This document shows, piece after piece, positions 23,615 through 34,554 of a stretch of 64,000 bases of DNA (the stretch's first letter is position 1; each line of letters begins with the position of its first letter). The translations under genes were made by a program, and so were the position numbers. Source of the DNA: Oidiodendron maius Zn. Lineage: Eukaryota; Ascomycota; Leotiomycetes; Myxotrichaceae. Under the pieces are notes generated by a model, which was not told where the DNA came from, ran no database searches, and saw only the letters and a program-made list of their open reading frames with translations. Where the stretch lies: the NCBI GenBank assembly GCA_000827325.1, contig KN832887.1, positions 310,001 to 374,000 on the forward strand, written 5' to 3'.

Positions 23615-24976
23615 TCACGTAGGCACGAATGTTCCGTTTCCGCAATGAAACCCTAAATGCGGATTGAGCGTTGTTGTGGCATTGATGCAGATGACAGTTG
23701 AAGACTCTAAACTCTGCGGGAAAACTTGTATATCCTTCAAGGAAAAGTTCTGGCACGACGAGTTGGTGTTGCATTCGATGATGACGGCCTCTGTATGCTT
23801 CAGATCCGGAAGTCCAACATTATACCAGCATGGATCTGACGCACACGATCCGTCTCCTGGGTTGAATGTATTGATGGTTCCAGTGAAATTTGCCCATGTG
23901 AAATCCCGCATTACCACCGTACTATTATTTGGCCTTCCGGTCACCGAGCCATTCTCAAGTTGAGTTTGATTTGAGCCCTGGTTGATGTACGTCTGAGTTA
24001 CAAATATGGGGAATGTCACATTATAGGTTCGTATGTTCGACCAAGTGATATTCTTGGCAAGCCCCTGCCCTCCTACCCAGGACTTGAATCTCGCAGCGTA
24101 TACTGAATTTACGCACGTTATGTCGTTGAATTTAATATTTGAAACGTTGGAAAACAGGCTTTGATCTTGTCCGAGCGAACCGATAGACATTCCATGGGAC
24201 TGGTATCCGAGAGTCCCACCTTCAAAAAGTACGTTATGGGAGCCAGATTGCACAGCAATGGCGTCATCACCATTGAAGATAACACTGTTGGTAATTTTAA
24301 TGTTGGTTCCTGTGACATCAAAGCCGTCGGTATTGAATGGGAAGCTGCCGGAAGTTGAATAGGCGTCGATTATGCTGTCGCTCACGTCGATACTGTCACC
24401 CACCAGCTGGACGTTCCATGCTATTGGTTTTCTAGATTTGTAGCGTTTCATAGATCCGTTGGTGGTGTTGAAGCTTAATAGGTGCGGACGTCCTAATATT
24501 CCTGTCCCATTGACTGGATTAGCATCCCACCATGCCTGACCATAGCTGTTGATCCAGCCGTTTCTCACATTGTCCGTGCCAATGTAATCGAGATATGGAC
24601 CGGCAAAACGGAACCAATATGGTGTCGTGGTATACGAATTGGCTCCGCTGCCGTTAACAATTGCTTGAATATACGCAATATTTTGAGGTAGATGAAGATT
24701 GCCTTGCATTTGAATGCCCACATTGCTCAGATTGATAGCTTTGATGGGGCTAAAGACATTGTAATCTACTCCTTCGCTAAAGATGACTACTGCATCCCTT
24801 GAGCATTCTGCAAATGCCGACGCAATGGCGGGAGAATCATCTGCCGTCCCATTCGATGAAGCATAGGTAGATGGGATTACACAAGCTCGCCGGCGTGGAG
24901 GAGCACATTCCGCTAGAGTTAAGCCCAAGAGGGCGAATGAAATCAGTGTCTTCTTGAGTGGCATCATCAGTAACAT
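23615..24976 (-). CDS. Secreted glycoside hydrolase family 28 (exo-polygalacturonase-like)
   Basis: The intronless frame starts at the ATG at 24976 and gives 453 residues. A signal peptide ([20 protein letters not shown]) follows a few extra residues; the internal ATG at 24964 is an alternative start. The GH28 parallel beta-helix signature is present: NTDGFDV at about residue 213, [10 protein letters not shown] at about 235 (catalytic Asp pair), SHGMSIGS at about 259 (His) and RFKSW at about 295 (Arg/Lys substrate contacts). Many N-glycosylation sequons and paired cysteines near the C terminus fit a secreted enzyme. It should cleave alpha-1,4-galacturonic linkages in pectin; exo mode is suggested by similarity in length and motif spacing. 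Rhamnogalacturonase or xylogalacturonase activity is possible. Confidence 0.92.
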   Translation of the reverse strand: MLLMMPLKKTLISFALLGLTLAECAPPRRRACVIPSTYASSNGTADDSPAIASAFAECSRDAVVIFSEGVDYNVFSPIKAINLSNVGIQMQGNLHLPQNIAYIQAIVNGSGANSYTTTPYWFRFAGPYLDYIGTDNVRNGWINSYGQAWWDANPVNGTGILGRPHLLSFNTTNGSMKRYKSRKPIAWNVQLVGDSIDVSDSIIDAYSTSGSFPFNTDGFDVTGTNIKITNSVIFNGDDAIAVQSGSHNVLFEGGTLGYQSHGMSIGSLGQDQSLFSNVSNIKFNDITCVNSVYAARFKSWVGGQGLAKNITWSNIRTYNVTFPIFVTQTYINQGSNQTQLENGSVTGRPNNSTVVMRDFTWANFTGTINTFNPGDGSCASDPCWYNVGLPDLKHTEAVIIECNTNSSCQNFSLKDIQVFPQSLESSTVICINATTTLNPHLGFHCGNGTFVPT

Positions 24977-25861
24977 CCGCCAGACGCTTTCGCTTTTGTA
25001 GGTCACTAAGGCTAACGATGGCGGTTTGAAAGGATACTCATTTTCTTTATATCCCTCACGTCCTTTGCTAAGGTACTTTGGCTTGTAGGCAAGTCTATGT
25101 AGCTATTCCCGCAGGGAAAATTATTTTTGCGTTGGTAGGTGGGGGTTACTCCTCACACGTTGGCCACATTTGGTCAATTTGGCACTTCGTGAACCGAAGA
25201 TGGACTTGGCAAAGGCATGGCCTATGATACCCTCTAAATGCTATGAAGGAATTTCCTGTCAGCATACCAGTTCGAGGTTAGCTCTTGGCCCTTTGGGGGC
25301 ATGAGGATGATCATTAGTGGAATAATTGCCCTGCCATCATTCTGTCAAGGATTATGTGGATAAATAAAATCATATAACATAGCCGGTACCCGAACTATCT
25401 TAGTAATGATGCTCATCTCTACGGTTGAGGCGAGCTTATATCTAGTTTGGCTTCATTTTACTTTGAATATTTCATTGTGCACTTCCAGAATTCCATATTT
25501 AATGTCCGTGTGCGGGGATGCTATTAATTTAACCTCCCACCACCCATATCATCAGCGAGATTCGATTGTTCTGCGTTAACCAATATGCTGATATCAAGTT
25601 CGATAGTAGGAGCAATCCCGCACAGCAGACAAAAACCAGATCACAATGTTAATCGCCTTCAATGGTTGTGGCAAACGCTACCACTACGAAAATATTGAGT
25701 GGGATGCGAAGAATGTTGTATATCTTCGCTCTGACGCCGTCATCAACCACCATAGCCCGTTGAGCACTTATCGATGGGAAATAGACAATCATCGTGTCTT
25801 CGTTTCTTCATTCAAATCCGCGACAGGAATTACTTTATCAGGCGCATTTTCGACAGCAATA
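24977..25861. other. Intergenic region upstream of the GH28 gene
   Basis: Holds the GH28 promoter and the 5' flank of the small ORF at 25862. No supported gene or clear repeat. Confidence 0.5.
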
Positions 25862-26077
25862 ATGCGTATCACCACAGTAATCCTTTGGGAACTGGTCACT
25901 GTGGCAATGGCTTCGCCAACGCTTGAGGTTAGCGACTCAGTCTGTCCCTGCTTCCCTGGTTGCGAATGTCCCTCCGGAACCCACCTGTTATTGCGAACCC
26001 AATGCAGTCTACCCTGCACCTTGTTACCCCTACTGTGGATGTACTGGAGGAACAGGGGAAACTTGTGTCGTGAGTGA
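25862..26077 (+). CDS. Possible small secreted Cys-rich protein, reading frame uncertain
   Basis: From the ATG at 25862 the frame gives a signal-peptide-like start (MRITTVILWELVTVAMASP) followed by a Cys/Pro-rich stretch (CPCFPGCECPSG). A second Cys/Pro-rich stretch (PEPTCYCEPNAVYPAPCYP, then CGC.GGTGETC) lies just downstream in another frame and ends at a good splice donor, GTGAGT at 26070. The two halves look like one gene, so either an intron I could not place or a frameshift separates them. No family is recognised. It could be pseudogenised. Confidence 0.35.
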   Translation: MRITTVILWELVTVAMASPTLEVSDSVCPCFPGCECPSGTHLLLRTQCSLPCTLLPLLWMYWRNRGNLCRE

Positions 26078-26365
26078 TTCCCCGCTCTAGAATAACTGGC
26101 TCTTGTAATAGTAGACGGCTGACTTGGTGCTGGATGATGGAATAGATAGCCTAGAATGCACAGCTAAACAAAATCTCCAAAGCCAAGCTGTCTAGAAGTA
26201 ATTTAGTTGAGCTTAAAGAGGTATATGGCATCATACTGTTTTAGTTCGTGGCTTCAAATGCATAGTGGGAGAAGTCTCATTAAGGGTTTTGTCCATTGGA
26301 TGGTTTCCCCTTAACCACGAACAAATGTTGAGATTATGGTATAGTGTATGGATCAAGCTGTAATA

Positions 26366-28280
26366 CAGGTAAAGCTTTCTAATCCGGATTCGGTTAATCC
26401 GGAAATCCCCTTTACCCGGAAAATACCCGGAAAAATTTGATTTTTCAGGGCAATTATCCGGAAACTCTCTTTTTACCGTAACCGGAACACTTTTTCTGGT
26501 ATTTCCGGATTAAAAAGAGACCCTTTTTCTTATTAATTATGTCTTTTCCAGCTGTTCCAGTAGCTAAGCAGCCTCGAATTGGTATTACCAACGCTTAAAA
26601 GAAGGCTCTATATGCCTGGTATTATACACCTGGCCTAAAGAAGACTCTTGCGGATGCATCTGCTTGGTGGCATGCTAAGTACGGGCATCCTTTAAGCTCT
26701 TTAACTATATATGATATCCTTTCAGTAAAGAATAGCCACCTCGATTCTAGTCAAGTTAATCCTAAAGCAAAGAACTCGAGGACTGTAAAGTGGGATACTC
26801 TTAAGAAGGCCCTAGGTGATTAGGCAATACGATTTGATCAAGTTCATGGTACTGTTTCAGGTAATCTTTTAAGGCTAAAGGCCACTGAATTCTGGTAAAG
26901 GCTCCCTGAATATCAAGGATTAGAGTACCCTAGTTAGAGCAATAGTTGGTTAGCTGGATTCAAGAACAGATATAACTTCTACTGCTATAGGAAGGTAGGT
27001 GAAGCCTCTTTAGTTGAAATAACTGAGGATATTATTATTCAGATAAAGCATATTCAGGTAATTAAGGCTAAATACTCAGCTAGTAATACCTATAACCTGG
27101 ATAAGACTGGATTTCTATAGAAAAGGCTTCCGAATATAGGCCTTATAATAACATCTACTAGCAAGAGGGTTGATAAAACTCGAATTACAGCTAACCTCTG
27201 CTGTAATAAGGATAGCAGTAATAAGCTCCTTCTTTGGTTTATTAGTAAGGCTCAAAGGCCTTATTGTTTCACTTAAAATCATATCAAGAACACTAAGAAT
27301 AAGGGCTTCTTTTAGAGGGCGAATTCAACTGCTTGGATAACCTATATAATTATAGTTAAGTGGTTAAGGTGGTTTGATAAGAGGGCTCAAAGCCCTATAC
27401 TACTTTTAATAGATAACTTTAGCGCTTATAAAGCTGTAGTCGAATTAATCAGGGAGAGTAATCAACCACTTAAGTAGACTTGAATTGAGTGGTTTCCAGC
27501 TAATATAACGTCTGTTTTCCAACCATTAGATTAAGGGATTATTCAGAACTGGAAGTATTATATTAAGAAGCAGCTTTTATAGTTTCTTATAACTAAATTC
27601 GATACTAGGAGGGATTATACTAAGAGACACTATGTTTTATAGGCTATTAAATGGAGTATTCAAGCCTGGGAGTCTGTTGATTCAACTCTAATAACTAGGT
27701 GCTAGCAAAAGGGGTTTAGAGAGGTTGAAGAGGTTAAAGAAGGGCCTGAAAACAGCTACTAGGCTGAATCTCTTGAATTAATCCAGGAAATTCAAGGTAT
27801 AGCTAGCTCTCTAGCTACCTCTGATTAAAGGATTCAGGAGCTAGCGGATATAAGGAGCTTTATCCACTCAGAGGATAAAAGGATAGTTGATTCAGAAGAG
27901 GATATAACTAATCAGATTATAGTGTACTACTTGCTCCCTAATCAAGACAATCAAGAGGGTAGTACTGAAGAGGAAGTGGCTAAGGTTTCAGTATCTAAAG
28001 CAATTGCAGCATTAAATACTCTAAAATTATACCAGGAGCAAAGGGATTAGCTGGCTAATCAGGACCTAACAGCCCAGTTACGGAAGGAGTTACAGATCTT
28101 ACAGGCCGAAAAGACTAACTTAAAGAAGCAGTCAAATCTGGCTGGTTGGCTAGGTTAGGGTAAAAAAAGGGGGGGTAGAGGGGGGGGATTAGATTAGTCA
28201 TACTCTTGAATATACGGAACTCTCTATTAACCGGAAGTAATCCTTAAATAATATCGTTCCGGTTTATCCAGCTTTACCTG
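26366..28280 (+). mobile_element. pogo/Fot1-type (Tc1/mariner superfamily) DNA transposon, RIP-inactivated
   Basis: The 1915-bp element begins CAGGTAAAGCT and ends with the exact inverse, AGCTTTACCTG. It is flanked by TA at 26364-26365 and 28281-28282, the expected target duplication. The subterminal regions carry many TCCGGA/CCGGAA motifs (26381-26515 and near 28210-28265), possible transposase sites. One transposase frame fills the interior. It is inactivated by many in-frame stops but keeps its length and frame, so it is a recently killed copy. Confidence 0.93.
26539..28158 (+). pseudogene. pogo-type transposase (CENP-B HTH + DDE_1), many in-frame stops
   Basis: A single frame of 540 codons runs from ATG 26539. 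I count about 16 internal stops, almost all at places where CAG, CAA or TGG would be expected, and I see no frameshift. This is what RIP does. The order is N-terminal psq-type helix-turn-helix, CENP-B/Tc5-type DNA-binding region (WLAGFKNRYNF), then the DDE domain: first Asp in NLDKTGF, second in LLIDNFSAY, third in FQPLD. A Gln/Lys/Glu-rich coiled C-terminal tail follows. It would cut and paste the element at TA sites; this copy cannot. Confidence 0.9.
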
Positions 28281-28532
28281 TAGTATCTTCTATTATATCA
28301 GTGTACAAACACCAGAGCAGTGGTGAGTGCACCTTGAGTGGTTGAAGTTCATCTCTCGCTTAGGGTCACGATCAGGCGAGCGCAGATGCTCGTGTCTACA
28401 TCGCGACAAATAGCTTTCACTGCGCACTATACGGTGTTTGGTACGAGGCTATAACCGCTGAGGATGTTCCTTTACTTGCTAGGGGAAAAGTCGATCAAAT
28501 TATCCATCTACGTTACGGTACATTACTTTCAT

Positions 28533-29033
28533 TCAGCTAGATCCTCCTCCCCCACCACTCTCCTCACGCGGTGGGGCCTTCGTTTTCTCCAACCAAGACT
28601 TCGCATTCTCGCTTCTCGCCCACGGCACAAACTCCAGAATATCAACCCTCAAGAAATATATCTTCTCCGCCAGCTTCTCCCGCTCCTTCTTTAAAGTCCC
28701 GGCCTTCGGTCTCGTGTCCCCTCGTCGCATGCCCATCGCTGTCGCTTCTGCGATATCCGCCTCGCTGGGACCACGCCAGACAAGACGCAGATTTCGTTCC
28801 GTAGATTTTGATGATCCGTCTGCGATATCACCGAGTTTGGCCAGCGCAATCACATGTGCTAGGGCGAAGGGATCGCACGGTGTCGCTAATATGGCGTCAA
28901 TTTGCGCAGCTTCGATGACTCGTTGGATGCCTAACAGCGTGTTGTTTGGTGTCGGCTCGAGGCCCAGAAGTGTTGACGTCGTCAGGCCTATCTCCAGGCC
29001 GATGATCGTTGATAGGTATTGGCGCAAGCCCAT
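28533..29033 (-). pseudogene. Unrecognised ORF, probable gene remnant
   Basis: An ATG-started frame of 166 codons is GC-richer than the surrounding DNA and has coding-like composition (TTSTLLGLEPTPNNTLLGIQ, later EREKLAEKIYFLRVDILEF), ending in a poly-Gly/Ser tail. I do not recognise it. It lies between a dead transposon and another remnant, so it may be a piece of a larger decayed gene. Confidence 0.3.
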
Positions 29034-29150
29034 ATTGTGTCAGAAGCGATGAACAAAGATATCTGGGCCCTGATTAAGTTATGTATGATCTCTTAGGCCT
29101 GGTGAGGATCAATGACAGCGACAGGATGGCCGTGGCATAGCCACCACCGA

Positions 29151-29776
29151 TTAACATAATCGCGGGTTGAGAAAAAACTCGCCTTTAATGGGTCTTGGCA
29201 ATGGCTCTGCGATTGGTCGCCCAAGGTTTGAGAAGACGCGCCAGGCATCAGAGGGGTGAATATTCAAATCGAAATGCTCATTGAGGAGATCAAGGTTGAT
29301 CATCTCGAGAATATCGGTCCCGGTGGTTGCAGCGATAGAAGGGATGGCTGACCAGATGCATCGCTGAACAAGGGTGCTATCACCAGCCGCGCCCGTTTTC
29401 TGGGAATCTCGAATCGACGTCGACTTCGTTGCGACGGTTATCCGCCGCGCCCAGTCCCAATCAAGACATGCGATTCTGCAGGACGTCTCGGCCGTCGACC
29501 GTGACGATGTTCTTGGAGGGATCCGAGGCGAAAATGGTCGAGGGGCTACGGGCGATAAAGTTGGGGGGATGACTGCGACGTAATCCGTCAAGTTTGGAGA
29601 ACACTCTGTCGACGAGGGGCTTCAGTCCGGGGATGGAGAGGGCAATGAGCGTCCCACCGATCTCCGCATTCTCGACTGCGAGCATAGGATCATAGCCCCA
29701 GGAGCCGTTGCTTCGCGCTTGTGTGGGTGGGCCTGAATATAACTTGAGCAGACTTGCGGCAAGATTGTTAGTCAAA
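29151..29776 (-). pseudogene. Gene remnant; C-terminal part resembles fungal PTH11/rhodopsin-type membrane proteins
   Basis: On the minus strand, 29776-29461 reads W.Y.....VENAEIGGTLIALSIPGLKPLVDRVF. This resembles the last membrane helix and tail of PTH11-like rhodopsin-domain proteins (ENA.I...LP.LKPL). The rest of a seven-helix protein is missing upstream. A second frame continues to 29151 without a clear start. I read this as a truncated, decaying gene. Family assignment rests on one motif and is weak. Confidence 0.3.
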
Positions 29777-31853
29777 TCTGATCAATCGGCGCTCATAATT
29801 CTCTAACTGGCCAGTCGCGACCACTACCTCCGTGATAATACCGTTTTTCCAGGCCGGATAGTAGTAAGTTCCGTGAATCGCCCATTATCTCGATTATATA
29901 GCTGATGTTTGTAGAATTCGAATAGGGCTGTTTTGACATGAAATTAACTCTTATCTATATTCGTACAAGCTCTAAACATCTTGGACTCTCCACCTGGGCC
30001 GGGCTGTAGCTGGCGTACCGACCACTGGGTACTTGCGATATACAGCAAAAGCAACATTTCATATGACTTACCAGTCACCTATAGGTAGAGGCCTTAGTAT
30101 TGTACTACCATGGCCTACAGCGTTACCCTAGCAGTGATACTAGTCTGCTATTGGAGATTTCTACAGTCTTGATTGTTAGAACCGATATATGTTGGCGCTG
30201 ACGATCTGTCAGAACCAGTGATGCACGGTTCTGTAGTGGTCAGAACTGTTAAAAAAAAGGTACAGTCGCTTTCAAGGTTATACTTTCCTAATAGCACTGT
30301 CCATTACATTAATATGGTGCCCCCAACTAGATCGGTGCCTTTCCAGGTCGGTACCACAAAATTGAAGGTAACACCATAAAACAGGGTATCGTCTTTTATA
30401 ATCTAATAGGAAAGTACAATAAAATATCAAGGATATTTTCTATTATTATAACAGTTTGTCTAAAAGAAATTCCGCTAGAGGAGAAGGACCCGCCTCAGTT
30501 GCTTGACTTTCGCCCCTACCTGTACTATAGAGGGTATTATACCTTAGGGGACTGGTACAGCTAAAGGGATATTATCTCGAGTTAGGCTATAGCCCCTTCT
30601 TTATAGACTAAATCTACTTTGGCGTCTCAATTCCCTATATAATTATCCCCTATCGCTTAGACATTGATGATTTGGCTATATTAGTCAATATATAGTCCTA
30701 GATAGAAGCTACCGCTATTAAGGGATAGAGTTTTAGCGTCTACTAGTATATTATAATATTGATTCCAGAGCCAGTGCTTGCTGCACTTATCTATTATTAA
30801 GAACCCGCAATCTACAAGTAACCTAGCCTCCTTCTTAACTGTATCTTTTGATAGCGGTGTCTTGCAAACAACAGGCCTATCCTTATATATAAACTTAACT
30901 AATCTCGACTCAGTTATATACCCCTCTGCACCTTGTATCTTCACAACGTCTACTAGAGTTGACTAGTGACTTAAGACCTGCCTACAGTCTAATAAAGCGA
31001 GGCTAGTAGCGAGTAAGAGATAGTGCCACGCCTGAATATCCTTCTGTTTAGCTTCTTGCCCCTAAACGTTCTAATAATGGTTGCCTGCTATACAATACCT
31101 ATAATCATACTCGCTCTATCATCACCATCGCCCCCAAAGAGCCAGAGGGTCTCCTCCTCGGGCTTTCTCGCTCTAGCGCTGCCAGCATTGATCGAAGTCG
31201 CGAAGTGAAAGTGGGCCGGTGTCTTCGTTGCATTTAATGGGTCAGCGTTTCCTCGGCGTCTAAGCCATGAAGCACGTGACGAACCTCTGTAACTGACCAA
31301 ATGCTGAGTAATTAGACAAATAGATGATTTATCATGCATTCTATGAGAGTTATAGTTATTTCGGTGGAGCTCTAGTTTTCGGGCCTCCCGATATCAAGAA
31401 CTAGCTTGGAGATGCTCAAGTGTGGTAGCGGCACGCATTGGTAGTGATTATTATATTTCTACGAATTACGCGGGTACTGTAGTTCTGTCTCTGCAATTCT
31501 CTCCCCTATCATTATTGTCAACAGTTTCACTAGAAATTTAGGCAAGATTGCGGACCCAATACTTTGTTATGATGGCGAAAGCACACAGCAGCAGCTCATG
31601 ACTTAATATGACTAATTAGTAAATTATATCTGGTGCATGGTGTTAAGTCTTCGGCCATCGGTGTGCGATGAGAATTTGCCTCCTTCCTCATTCAGCTTAC
31701 CTCCTACATTTCTTACCAGCGTAAGTGGGCGGACAGCTTACTGGCTACATATCGACACTGCCTAAACCGTCTCACCGAACCTTACCAAGCCTGCTTTGAA
31801 ACTTGTATAAAAGATTTATTCTTTCAGCCAAGACCCTTAACAACAAAAGAAAT
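29777..31853. other. Decayed, TA-rich non-coding stretch
   Basis: About 2.1 kb with no supported gene. The part 30400-31060 is very rich in TA and has the look of an old RIP-damaged repeat; an 87-codon minus-strand ORF at 30681-30944 lies in it but resembles nothing I know. A GC-richer island lies at 31105-31230. The last 100 bp probably form the promoter of the next gene. Confidence 0.45.
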
Positions 31854-33206
31854 ATGTCCCTTAGAGAAGAAATTGCGGCCGCCAATCGCGATACGCCTAT
31901 GACACCAGTAACGAAGCTAGTGCCAGCCTTTAGGGCAGAGTCCCCCGTGCAGCTCCTACAGGACACCTTAGAATACGCCACTTCTCCTCAAAACTATCTC
32001 GTTCGTAGACTTGGCCAGGATGTCGTCAAACAGCGCTCGCAATTGCTGAGCATACCGGACGAGCTCATTGATGGAGACAATTATGGGACAGGCGTGCACA
32101 AACAGCACTTTGAACAGCACATTGCCACGCTTCTCGGTATGAAGCACGGGCTGTTCTTTATCACCGGTGTGCAAGCGCAAATGGCGGCGATGAAGATCCA
32201 CTGTGATAAGGCGGGGAATAACAGGGTCGCTTGGCACTATCGGTCCCATCTTGAGATTGCGGAAGAGCGCGCGTTCGCAGAAGTGTTCCGTCTCCAGCGC
32301 ACTTTTGTTGGGAGGTCATCCTCCGCGGTACCGACCGTCGCGGATGTCGAGGCAATTACGTCGCTGCCAGCAGAAGAGAGGCCTGCGGCTGTGCTATTGG
32401 AGCTACCGAACCGCGAGCTCGGGTGCAAAACATTCCCATACGAGGACCTCGTCCAGATCTCGCAGCTATGCAAAGCCGCGAATGTGAAGCTGCATATGGA
32501 CGGTGCCAGGCTGTGGGAGGTCGAGCCATTCTATCTAGGCAAGTCGTTTGCTGATATTGCGGCACTCTTTGATTCCACCTACGTGAGCTTCTACAAGGGC
32601 CTGGGCGGTACTGTCGGCGCCATGCTCACCAGCTCAGACGAGGACTTCATGAGGGAGGCGAGGACGTGGCAGCGTAGACTGGGTGGAAATATGGTGACCT
32701 CATACCCTGCCGTTATCGACTGTGAGCGCGGGTATAACGTCAATATTGGCACCTTTCATCTTAAGTGGCAAAAGATGTGCTCGGTTGCTTCGGCGATCAT
32801 GGAGGCGACGAAGGAATATCGCACGAAAGACGGCAAACCAATTGTGTATTTCGACCCGGAGGTTCCAACGTGCCGCCAGATCCACACGCATATCCAGGGC
32901 GTGACAGCGAGGCATCTCGCTGCTGCAAGGGACGAGGTGGAGGAGAAATATCGCATCAGTGTGTTCCGAACGACGCGGCCCTGGCAGACCTTGGATGAGA
33001 TGTATGTAGACCGGACGTTAGTCAAACGAGGGGAGAATCTGCTAGAAGAAGGGCAGTTCACTCAGGAGGAGAAATCTAAGGAGGATCCGGAGCACGATCA
33101 TCATTTTTTTGAGTGGAATATCGGAAACGAGAATTTGAATATTGGGGATGATGTATTTGCTAAAGGCTGGAAGGCTCTTTGCCAACTGATTACTGCTAGC
33201 CGGTGA
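31854..33206 (+). CDS. Threonine-aldolase-like PLP-dependent lyase
   Basis: The intronless frame from ATG 31854 gives 450 residues (upstream in-frame codons lack an ATG). It belongs to the beta-eliminating lyase / L-threonine aldolase group of fold-type I PLP enzymes. DGDNYGTGVHKQHFEQ near residue 74 is the N-terminal motif, MDGARLWE near 214 contains the Asp that contacts the PLP ring, and SFYKGLGGTVGAML near 244 contains the Schiff-base Lys (about 247). The family splits beta-hydroxy-amino acids (threonine to glycine plus acetaldehyde). The length exceeds the roughly 340-390 residues usual for the enzyme, with an added acidic C-terminal region, so the substrate may differ. It is GC-rich beside AT-rich, repeat-like DNA. 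Confidence 0.85.
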   Translation: MSLREEIAAANRDTPMTPVTKLVPAFRAESPVQLLQDTLEYATSPQNYLVRRLGQDVVKQRSQLLSIPDELIDGDNYGTGVHKQHFEQHIATLLGMKHGLFFITGVQAQMAAMKIHCDKAGNNRVAWHYRSHLEIAEERAFAEVFRLQRTFVGRSSSAVPTVADVEAITSLPAEERPAAVLLELPNRELGCKTFPYEDLVQISQLCKAANVKLHMDGARLWEVEPFYLGKSFADIAALFDSTYVSFYKGLGGTVGAMLTSSDEDFMREARTWQRRLGGNMVTSYPAVIDCERGYNVNIGTFHLKWQKMCSVASAIMEATKEYRTKDGKPIVYFDPEVPTCRQIHTHIQGVTARHLAAARDEVEEKYRISVFRTTRPWQTLDEMYVDRTLVKRGENLLEEGQFTQEEKSKEDPEHDHHFFEWNIGNENLNIGDDVFAKGWKALCQLITASR

Positions 33207-34554
33207 TTATACTGCCAAATATATAGAGCAAAATAGAATAAGCTTGTTAAGGCAGATATCCGTTTCAGTGATTTATCACACTGTATAAGGATTACTACGA
33301 GGACTAATTTTAGACCCCCCCTTATTACCTTACTACGAAGTATACGGGGTTTAGGGTATGTAACTATAGCTTTGATTATTATTTTTCTTTGAAAATTATT
33401 CATTATTAAAGCTATCCGTTTCGCGCCCTCATAATCCAAATTCCTAGCCGTCAATAAAGGCTAAATGCCTTCAATTCTCTTCCCAACATCTCAAACTCTC
33501 AACAATACTACCTATATTCATCTCATTACTAACCTTCGATCTTAAAAATAGGATAGGGCCGTTAGCTACTTCAAGTTGTCACTTGTTCTCCGGTATAAAG
33601 CTTGATGAAAATAGTAACACGCGCCCTAAGCTAATATATAGCCATATTAATTAAGAAGGTACTGCTCAGGTACTTAGGGGCTGCTCGGGCTGCTCAGACA
33701 GCTCAGGTGAGATAGTTGAGCCGAGGGCGATTGGCGCCGGAGTAGAAGCATCCTATGCCTGCTCACCGAATGTAAAACGAAGATTGAAGGATTAGAGTTG
33801 AACTACCAGATAAGTCAGGCCCAACCTTTTTTTTTCGCTGGTTCCGTTTTAGTGTTTGGAGGTGAGGTGGTTCTGCCTTGTCTTACCTACCTGAGCATCC
33901 TGTTAGCCTAGCTGATCCTTGCAAGTCAGTCAGTCGGTCCGCAAGAGACAGGCTCAAGGCAGATTGAGGCACTGGATTATGCCGGTGCTTAACTAGACTC
34001 CCTCGAGCATGACAGTAATCTACCCAAACGGGAAAGTATCCCGGAGGAGGGCTGCAGTAGTGCTCAGTTCGTGTTGCTACTTAGCATAAGGCGAGTGTTG
34101 TGAAATGGGTTGGGTTGGTCTGTAGGAACAGGATCTGCTTGTGAAGGGGCGTGTAGTGGCGCTGGACTCTTCTAACTAGCTTGACCTGCAAAGAAGTGGC
34201 AGAGAAAAGAGTGGGTATGTAAGAGCTCAGCTCAGGGCTTCCTCAGGACATACTGTGCGCTAGGGATTGTATGATAATGTAAGGAAGTGGTATGGAATAG
34301 AGAGAGGTGTGTTGGTGCCTGTCACAAGTCACGACACTATTAGCTCATATTTTGTTGATGTGTTTGAACGTATATTCTGGCGTCTTATGCCTTTGAGGAC
34401 TTATTTCTTTGCATGTAGTGATCAGGCACACTTTGAGCATTTTCAATGGCGGTAGTTTTCAAGCGGCGCTTGAAGTCACTGACTAGTCCACCGGCTCAAG
34501 AGAAACCAACCCACAAGTTATACGCCGAGCTCAGATCTGGGTCTCCTTAGGATT
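33207..34554. other. Non-coding stretch with a dispersed-repeat copy
   Basis: AT-rich to about 33660, then a stretch (33660-34200) rich in GCTCAG-type words. One part matches a region at 40375-40560. No supported gene. Confidence 0.5.
33691..33880. repeat. Dispersed repeat, first copy
   Basis: Shares ordered blocks with 40375-40560 in the same orientation: GCTCAGGTGA, GAGCCGAGGG.GATT, GTAGAAGC, GATTAGAG.T.AACTA and TTTTAGTGTTTGG. Overall similarity is moderate, with small gaps. No coding capacity is seen. It could be part of an old SINE-, MITE- or retroelement-derived repeat. Confidence 0.6.

Noticed and set aside
32203-33061. Several ORFs on both strands inside the threonine-aldolase-like gene
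   Set aside because: Shadows of a GC-rich coding frame with clear PLP motifs.
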